A DNA stretch of 7,316 bases, taken from Candidatus Bathyarchaeota archaeon. GTDB taxonomy: Archaea; Thermoproteota; Bathyarchaeia; Bathyarchaeales; Bathycorpusculaceae. The notes under the pieces were generated by a model. It searched no databases, was not told the origin of the DNA, and saw only the letters and a program-made list of their open reading frames with translations. The translations under genes and the position numbers were made by a program. The stretch covers positions 1 through 7,316 of the forward strand of contig DAOUTL010000063.1 in NCBI GenBank assembly GCA_030626685.1, in the 5' to 3' direction. Shown here piece by piece: positions 5,249 to 7,316 of this stretch (position 1 is the first letter of the stretch; every line of letters starts with the position of its first letter).

Positions 5249-5434
5249 TTATATTGTGAAGGCGGTTATGTCGAATAAATCGGTTGTGTTTTTATAAACT
5301 CCTGCTTCTACTTTTATCCAGTCGTCTGGGATGTCTTCTTTTTTTACGTTGTGTAGGAAGACAGAGGGGGAGTGCTTCTTGGCCCATTTTGTTTGTTGCA
5401 GGGCGCTTAGGATTCTTAGGATTGTTTTAGTCAT
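5249..5434 (-). CDS. Hypothetical protein, 61 aa
   Basis: This 61-residue protein has a basic N-terminal helix (MTKTILRILSALQQTKWAKK) and a strand-rich second half (VFLHNVKKEDIP, WIKVEAGVYKN, LFDITAFTI). The ATG lies in the 8-nt ATGACTAA overlap with the end of 5427..5585. No zinc motif or membrane segment is visible. It is not recognised. Confidence 0.78.
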   Translation of the reverse strand: MTKTILRILSALQQTKWAKKHSPSVFLHNVKKEDIPDDWIKVEAGVYKNTTDLFDITAFTI

Positions 5435-5585
5435 TGATTATTTTAATTATTTTAGCTTCTGGCTTCCAGGTTCGGTGTTTGATTTTTCTTTCTAGTTGAT
5501 AAGTGATGGTTTTGTCTTTTTGTACTCCTCGTACCCGGACGGTTTTGTCGGGGTCGATGTAGGTTATGTGGATTCCGAAGGGCAT
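5427..5585 (-). CDS. Small basic beta-rich protein, 52 aa
   Basis: The sequence MPFGIHITYIDPDKTVRVRG followed by VQKDKTITYQLERKIKHRTW and KPEAKIIKIIND alternates hydrophobic and basic residues, suggesting three or four beta strands with a strongly basic surface. This would suit a small RNA- or DNA-binding barrel, but the idea rests on composition only. It overlaps 5564..5788 by 22 nt and 5249..5434 by 8 nt. It is not recognised. Confidence 0.75.
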   Translation of the reverse strand: MPFGIHITYIDPDKTVRVRGVQKDKTITYQLERKIKHRTWKPEAKIIKIIND

Positions 5586-5788
5586 AAGTTTAGGATTACT
5601 TCCATTCCTCTGATATAGCCTTGTTCGAAGCCCATGTCAAAGTCGTCGCCTTCCCAGTCACAGCTCATTATGATGTCTGCTATGGTGGCATCTTTTTCTT
5701 GGATACCAACTTCCATGTCGCGGTATTGTGTTAGCTCCTCGAGTGATTCCTTGTGGTCCTTGATGGCTTTTATTATTTTATTTCGCAT
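5564..5788 (-). CDS. Hypothetical helical protein, 74 aa
   Basis: The 74-residue protein begins with a basic-then-acidic helix (MRNKIIKAIKDHKESLEELT), then MEVGIQEKDATIADIIMSCDW, and an acidic loop WEGDDFDMGFEQGYIRGMEVIL that ends in a helix. The 'GFEQGYIRGMEVIL' segment resembles the short helices seen in many phage early proteins of unknown role. It overlaps 5773..5943 by 16 nt. No Shine-Dalgarno sequence is found. Confidence 0.8.
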   Translation of the reverse strand: MRNKIIKAIKDHKESLEELTQYRDMEVGIQEKDATIADIIMSCDWEGDDFDMGFEQGYIRGMEVILNLCPSEST

Positions 5789-5943
5789 AATACTACTACT
5801 AGCGCTTCTGATAATCCGTTTGGGTAGATGTCTACTGTTTCGTGTCCTTCTTGGAAGAGGGTGTCTCTCAGTTCTTTAGCTTCCTTGATTTGTTCCTTTG
5901 TTTCGTAGTCTACGGTGTAGACGATTTCTTTTTTAAGAACCAT
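5773..5943 (-). CDS. Small beta-alpha-beta-like protein, 56 aa
   Basis: A strand at 4-12 (KKEIVYTVD) is followed by a long charged helix at about 15-33 (TKEQIKEAKELRDTLFQEG) and two strands (ETVDIYP; ALVVVLCEIK). The clear secondary-structure periodicity and the tight overlaps on both sides (11 nt with 5933..6112, 16 nt with 5564..5788) support a real gene. The family is unknown. Confidence 0.77.
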   Translation of the reverse strand: MVLKKEIVYTVDYETKEQIKEAKELRDTLFQEGHETVDIYPNGLSEALVVVLCEIK

Positions 5944-6112
5944 ATCTTATGAGGTTTTTAAATTTGGATAATAATTCCCGGAGGGGGTAGCCTTGGTAAC
6001 ATTGGGTTATTCTTATGTTGTCCTTGGTGGCGTTGCAGATTACTGACCCTTCGTTGTTTCTGTAGTAACTCATGAGGCCATCGGTAGCGTAGCGACAGGT
6101 GGTTATTTGCAT
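5933..6112 (-). CDS. Hypothetical protein, 59 aa
   Basis: This 59-residue protein has a strand-rich N-terminal part (MQITTCRYATDGLMSYYRNN, EGSVICNATKDNIRITQC) and a basic C-terminal helix (RELLSKFKNLIRYG). Cysteines at 6, 26 and 38 are unpaired in motif terms but could bond. It follows the G+C-rich hairpin array and starts 2 nt after the TAA that ends the start-less frame there. It is not recognised. Confidence 0.77.
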   Translation of the reverse strand: MQITTCRYATDGLMSYYRNNEGSVICNATKDNIRITQCYQGYPLRELLSKFKNLIRYGS

Positions 6113-6114
6113 AA

Positions 6115-6294
6115 TTATTTTATTAGTTGCTTTTTCCGCAGTCCTTGTTCTACTTCGCGCTCGGGCTTTAGCTCGAGCGCGGGGTTGGGGTTCGGGGGTT
6201 TCGCTGTGGCGAAAGGGCCGAGAACTACCCCCGTAGGGGGCAGCGCTCCACCGATGTGGTTAGAGCAAGCTACGCAGTAGCTTGCGTCTTTACT
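6115..6294 (-). other. Start-less 59-codon open frame across the hairpin region
   Basis: In the +1 frame relative to gene 6290..6421, 59 sense codons run from the in-frame TGA that overlaps that gene's end to a TAA just 2 nt before the ATG of 5933..6112. The translation includes SYCVACSNHIGGALPPTGVV and later KPEREVEQGLRKKQLIK. It contains no ATG, GTG or TTG; CTG is the only near-start. It could be the broken 3' part of a once longer gene 6290..6421, a frameshift product, or a chance result of low T content on this strand. Confidence 0.4.
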
Positions 6295-6312
6295 TCACAA
6301 TCTGGAAGATTG
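6156..6312. repeat. Array of five or six perfect hairpins in a 65% G+C island
   Basis: Perfect stems: 6156-6163/6174-6181 (8 bp), 6199-6204/6209-6214 (TTTCGC/GCGAAA, 4-nt loop), 6228-6232/6236-6240 (C5/G5), 6248-6251/6256-6259 (CCAC/GTGG), 6265-6273/6277-6285 (GCAAGCTAC/GTAGCTTGC, 3-nt loop), and 6298-6303/6307-6312 (CAATCT/AGATTG). Positions 6151-6270 are 78/120 G+C by count, well above the surroundings. No T-run follows any stem on the minus strand, so these are not simple terminators. The array may be a structured RNA, RNA-processing site or protein-binding site in the operon transcript. Confidence 0.75.
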
Positions 6313-6421
6313 CTACTGAGATAGCTCTGGCTCTGGTGGTTTCCATTGCGAAGCGTAGCTCGTGGGTTACTCGGTCACGCCATGTAGCGTAGAATACGTT
6401 GCCGTTGTTTGTGATAGTCAT
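6290..6421 (-). CDS. Small basic protein, 43 aa
   Basis: The 43-residue product starts MTITNNGNVFYATWRDRVTH and ends with an Arg/Ala-rich hydrophobic helix (TTRARAISVAIFQIVK). It begins 1 nt after the stop of 6423..6731 in an A/T-rich context. Its last codons lie in the CAATCT/AGATTG hairpin. Its stop is immediately followed in the +1 frame by the open frame 6115..6294, so the gene may be a truncated form of something longer. No family is recognised. Confidence 0.65.
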   Translation of the reverse strand: MTITNNGNVFYATWRDRVTHELRFAMETTRARAISVAIFQIVK

Positions 6422-6422
6422 A

Positions 6423-6731
6423 TTATTTAATATCTGCGGTTAAGTCGAAAGCTGGTAAGTGAAGTTTGTTATCTTCGTCGATAGTACCAATGTCATGCCA
6501 GAAGGTCTTCTGGGCGTTGGTGGTCTTGTCTACGTAGTTTTCAGGTAGTGAGACACGGTATGTTGGTAACGGCTGTTTGTTTTCGTCGGTCTTCGGGAAT
6601 ACTTGAGCCTTAAGATTAAAAGCGGGGATGTGTAACTGCCGACCTTGCGGGAGGTTACTGATAGGGTCAATGAAGGTTGTGATACGTCCGATAACGTGTC
6701 CGTTACGGAGGATGTTGTTAGTGGTTATCAT
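6423..6731 (-). CDS. 102-aa protein with internal LHxPAF repeat, possibly DUF736-like
   Basis: The protein contains two copies of one strand motif: GRQLHIPAFNLKAQ (about residues 30-43) and NKLHLPAFDLTAD (about 88-100). The segment 'FNLKAQVFPKTDENKQPLPT' then YRV resembles the DUF736 pattern LNVKARLVP...PDYRV, a small beta-rich family of plasmids and mobile elements often considered single-stranded-DNA related. This is a memory-based likeness, not a search result. It is probably an all-beta protein. The 5' leader of 85 nt contains the ATCTAACATCTA element and a plus-strand-type terminator hairpin. It shares the MTITNN/MITTNN N-terminal style with 6290..6421. Confidence 0.78.
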   Translation of the reverse strand: MITTNNILRNGHVIGRITTFIDPISNLPQGRQLHIPAFNLKAQVFPKTDENKQPLPTYRVSLPENYVDKTTNAQKTFWHDIGTIDEDNKLHLPAFDLTADIK

Positions 6732-6748
6732 GATGTTATATTTTGTTA

Positions 6749-6760
6749 TAGATGTTAGAT
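6749..6760 (-). repeat. Leader element copy 1 (ATCTAACATCTA)
   Basis: This 12-bp exact repeat lies 18 nt upstream of the ATG of 6423..6731 and recurs 8 nt upstream of the ATG of 6817..6978. In both copies it is followed by (A/T)AACA, giving a short tandem AACATCT-like leader where no Shine-Dalgarno sequence exists. Confidence 0.65.
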
Positions 6761-6776
6761 AATGATTTGTTACGTG

Positions 6777-6806
6777 TTCGCCCCGCAGGGCGAAAATTTT
6801 TTTTTT
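6777..6806 (+). terminator. Rho-independent-type terminator oriented on the plus strand
   Basis: TTCGCCC (6777-6783), loop CGCA, GGGCGAA (6788-6794), then AA and ten T (6797-6806). On the plus strand this is a strong intrinsic terminator. On the minus strand the A-run precedes the stem, so it should not stop the gene transcript. No plus-strand gene is visible next to it. Confidence 0.6.
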
Positions 6807-6816
6807 GAAATAGGGG

Positions 6817-6978
6817 TTATTCGCACTTCTCGCATTGTCCCATTACTCCGCCATTTGGTCCTATGATTGTTATTTTGACGTTTTCTTTATTGCAAAAGTC
6901 GCAGGTACCAATTGTTATTTGGCTTGGTCCGTAGTTGCACTGGTCGCATTGTCCGCATTCGCATATATACTCGTCCAT
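6817..6978 (-). CDS. Eight-cysteine zinc-knuckle protein, 53 aa; first gene of main operon
   Basis: This 53-residue protein contains Cys6-x-Cys8, Cys11-x2-Cys14, Cys26-x2-Cys29 and Cys49-x2-Cys52, enough for two zinc ions. Between them are hydrophobic strands (ITIG; VKITIIGPNGG). The repeated style QCDQC, TCDFC, QCEKC suggests a duplicated knuckle. It is the first ORF after the promoter and leader. ATG 6978 is preceded by the A-rich ATCTAACATCTA element and no Shine-Dalgarno sequence. A small nucleic-acid- or host-protein-binding factor is the likeliest role, by inference from the Cys pattern only. Confidence 0.75.
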   Translation of the reverse strand: MDEYICECGQCDQCNYGPSQITIGTCDFCNKENVKITIIGPNGGVMGQCEKCE

Positions 6979-6985
6979 AATGTTT

Positions 6986-6997
6986 TAGATGTTAGAT
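6986..6997 (-). repeat. Leader element copy 2 (ATCTAACATCTA)
   Basis: This is the second exact copy of the 12-bp element, 7 nt upstream of the ATG of 6817..6978; an extra AACATCT-like unit precedes it. Confidence 0.65.
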
Positions 6998-7172
6998 GTT
7001 TTCGATAAGGTGGTGGCTACTTTTCAGAATTGCTCGGTACTAGGCTTGATTCGCTTGCATTTACTTGTCTTTTTCTTTTCTCCGTCTGGTGGTTGCTACT
7101 CGAGATAAGTCTGTAAATGATTGGCTGATTTCTTTAGTTCGTGGTGGTGTCTGGCTTGCCGTTCTTTTATTG

Positions 7173-7185
7173 CAATTGTGAATTG
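7173..7185. promoter_or_regulatory. Small inverted repeat CAATT-GTG-AATTG, possible operator
   Basis: Perfect 5-bp arms (7173-7177 and 7181-7185) flank a 3-nt centre, about 50 nt downstream of the candidate promoter. It could be a repressor site or a weak hairpin; it may also be chance in A/T-rich DNA. Confidence 0.3.
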
Positions 7186-7224
7186 TAGGTGAAATAAATT
7201 AAATACTCCCGCTTTTTCAGTATG

Positions 7225-7262
7225 GCTAGCTGTTATAATACTCTAGCTCTTTGCCTGTCGGC
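7225..7262 (-). promoter_or_regulatory. Candidate promoter within a GCTAG/CTAGC inverted repeat
   Basis: TATTAT on the minus strand (7235-7240) in the context GTATTATAA matches the -10 of the second promoter at 1003-1008. A poor -35 (GCCGAC or CCGACA) lies 15-16 nt upstream at 7256-7262. The -10 is bracketed by GCTAG (7225-7229) and CTAGC (7243-7247), a layout expected for a repressor operator. It would drive the roughly 6-kb operon down to 1037. Confidence 0.45.
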
Positions 7263-7272
7263 TATTTTCCCC

Positions 7273-7294
7273 CACGCTTGTTCGCTTTGGCGTG
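7273..7294. repeat. Short inverted repeat CACGC ... GCGTG
   Basis: The 5-bp arms at 7273-7277 and 7290-7294 enclose a 12-nt loop, immediately beside the AT palindrome at the window end. This is limited evidence; it may be part of a larger intergenic control region beyond the window. Confidence 0.35.
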
Positions 7295-7295
7295 T

Positions 7296-7316
7296 GTATA
7301 TATCGTATATATATAC
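7296..7316. repeat. AT-rich palindrome GTATATAT ... ATATATAC at window end
   Basis: Eight-bp arms (7296-7303, 7309-7316) surround CGTAT. Such easily melted DNA can be a control region or unwinding element, but the sequence stops here and no iterons or initiator gene are seen. Confidence 0.4.

Larger units (their letters stand above)
6979..7234 (-). other. Non-coding 5' leader of the main operon, about 250 nt
   Basis: Between the candidate promoter and the first ATG there is no ATG-started ORF longer than six codons on the minus strand. Two stop-free but start-less frames (7096..7242 and 7061..7198) exist because this strand is poor in T. A small inverted repeat CAATT-GTG-AATTG sits at 7173-7185. 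The long leader may hold regulatory RNA structure, but no known riboswitch is recognised. Confidence 0.5.

Noticed and set aside
5053..5259. Plus-strand 68-residue ORF
   Set aside because: It is a shadow of 5034..5246 with hydrophobic composition caused by reading the opposite strand.
5634..5879. Plus-strand 81-residue ORF
   Set aside because: It is antisense to 5564..5788 and 5773..5943, with Ser/Leu-rich shadow composition.
6156..6312. CRISPR array
   Set aside because: The hairpins differ in sequence and spacing; there are no direct repeats with regular spacers.
7061..7242. Two protein-like open frames in the leader (7096..7242 and 7061..7198)
   Set aside because: Neither has an ATG, GTG or TTG in frame, they overlap each other, and the strand is T-poor so stops are rare by chance; one also contains the candidate promoter.
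1..7316. tRNA genes or alternative genetic code
   Set aside because: No cloverleaf with a T-arm was seen on either strand, and TGA and TAA both end well-packed genes as normal stops.

Overview
The window is a very dense stretch of about thirty small genes. All of them lie on the minus strand, so it reads from right to left. Most encode 18 to 110 residue proteins, and only two exceed 200 residues (2061..2681 and 4204..4866). Neighbouring genes abut or overlap by 4, 8, 11, 14, 16, 22 or 23 nt. No integrase, structural, replication or rRNA/tRNA gene is visible. This matches the early or accessory 'small ORF' region of a tailed phage genome. Two proteins resemble families I know from phages (1059..1313 with its YDTYDSA and LASFNAG motifs; 2061..2681 with QGDGASF). 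TGA, TAA and TAG are all ordinary stops or usable as such, so recoding is not indicated. Most start codons lack a Shine-Dalgarno sequence and sit behind A/T-rich leaders or inside overlaps. That would fit a Bacteroidota-type host, but the host is an inference.

Layout from right to left. 7316 to 6979 is a non-coding leader: an AT palindrome at the window end, a TATTATAA-type promoter inside a GCTAG/CTAGC inverted repeat, and about 250 nt without a startable ORF. Genes 6817..6978 (8-cysteine protein), 6423..6731 (possible DUF736-like protein) and 6290..6421 follow. They are separated by a plus-strand-type terminator hairpin and by a G+C-rich hairpin array (6156..6312) that also carries a start-less open frame. 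From 6112 down to 1059 runs an almost gapless operon of 22 genes. It ends in a rho-independent terminator at 1037..1064 whose stem contains the last stop codon. A second promoter at 1003..1030 starts a second unit of five genes that runs off the left edge.

Recurrent themes: six proteins carry paired Cys or Cys/His motifs that look like small zinc knuckles or ribbons; three are small single-span membrane proteins; several have beta-alpha-beta-like 45 to 60 residue layouts. Concrete functions cannot be read from sequence alone, but the architecture is that of host-takeover or anti-defence gene clusters. The most distinctive signals are a 14-residue C-terminal tag (NDETxxHPxEGPNN) shared by an 18-residue microprotein and a zinc-ribbon protein, with mostly synonymous differences; the hairpin array with its open frame; a 12-bp element repeated in two 5' leaders; and four near-identical ATGACTAA stop/start overlaps.
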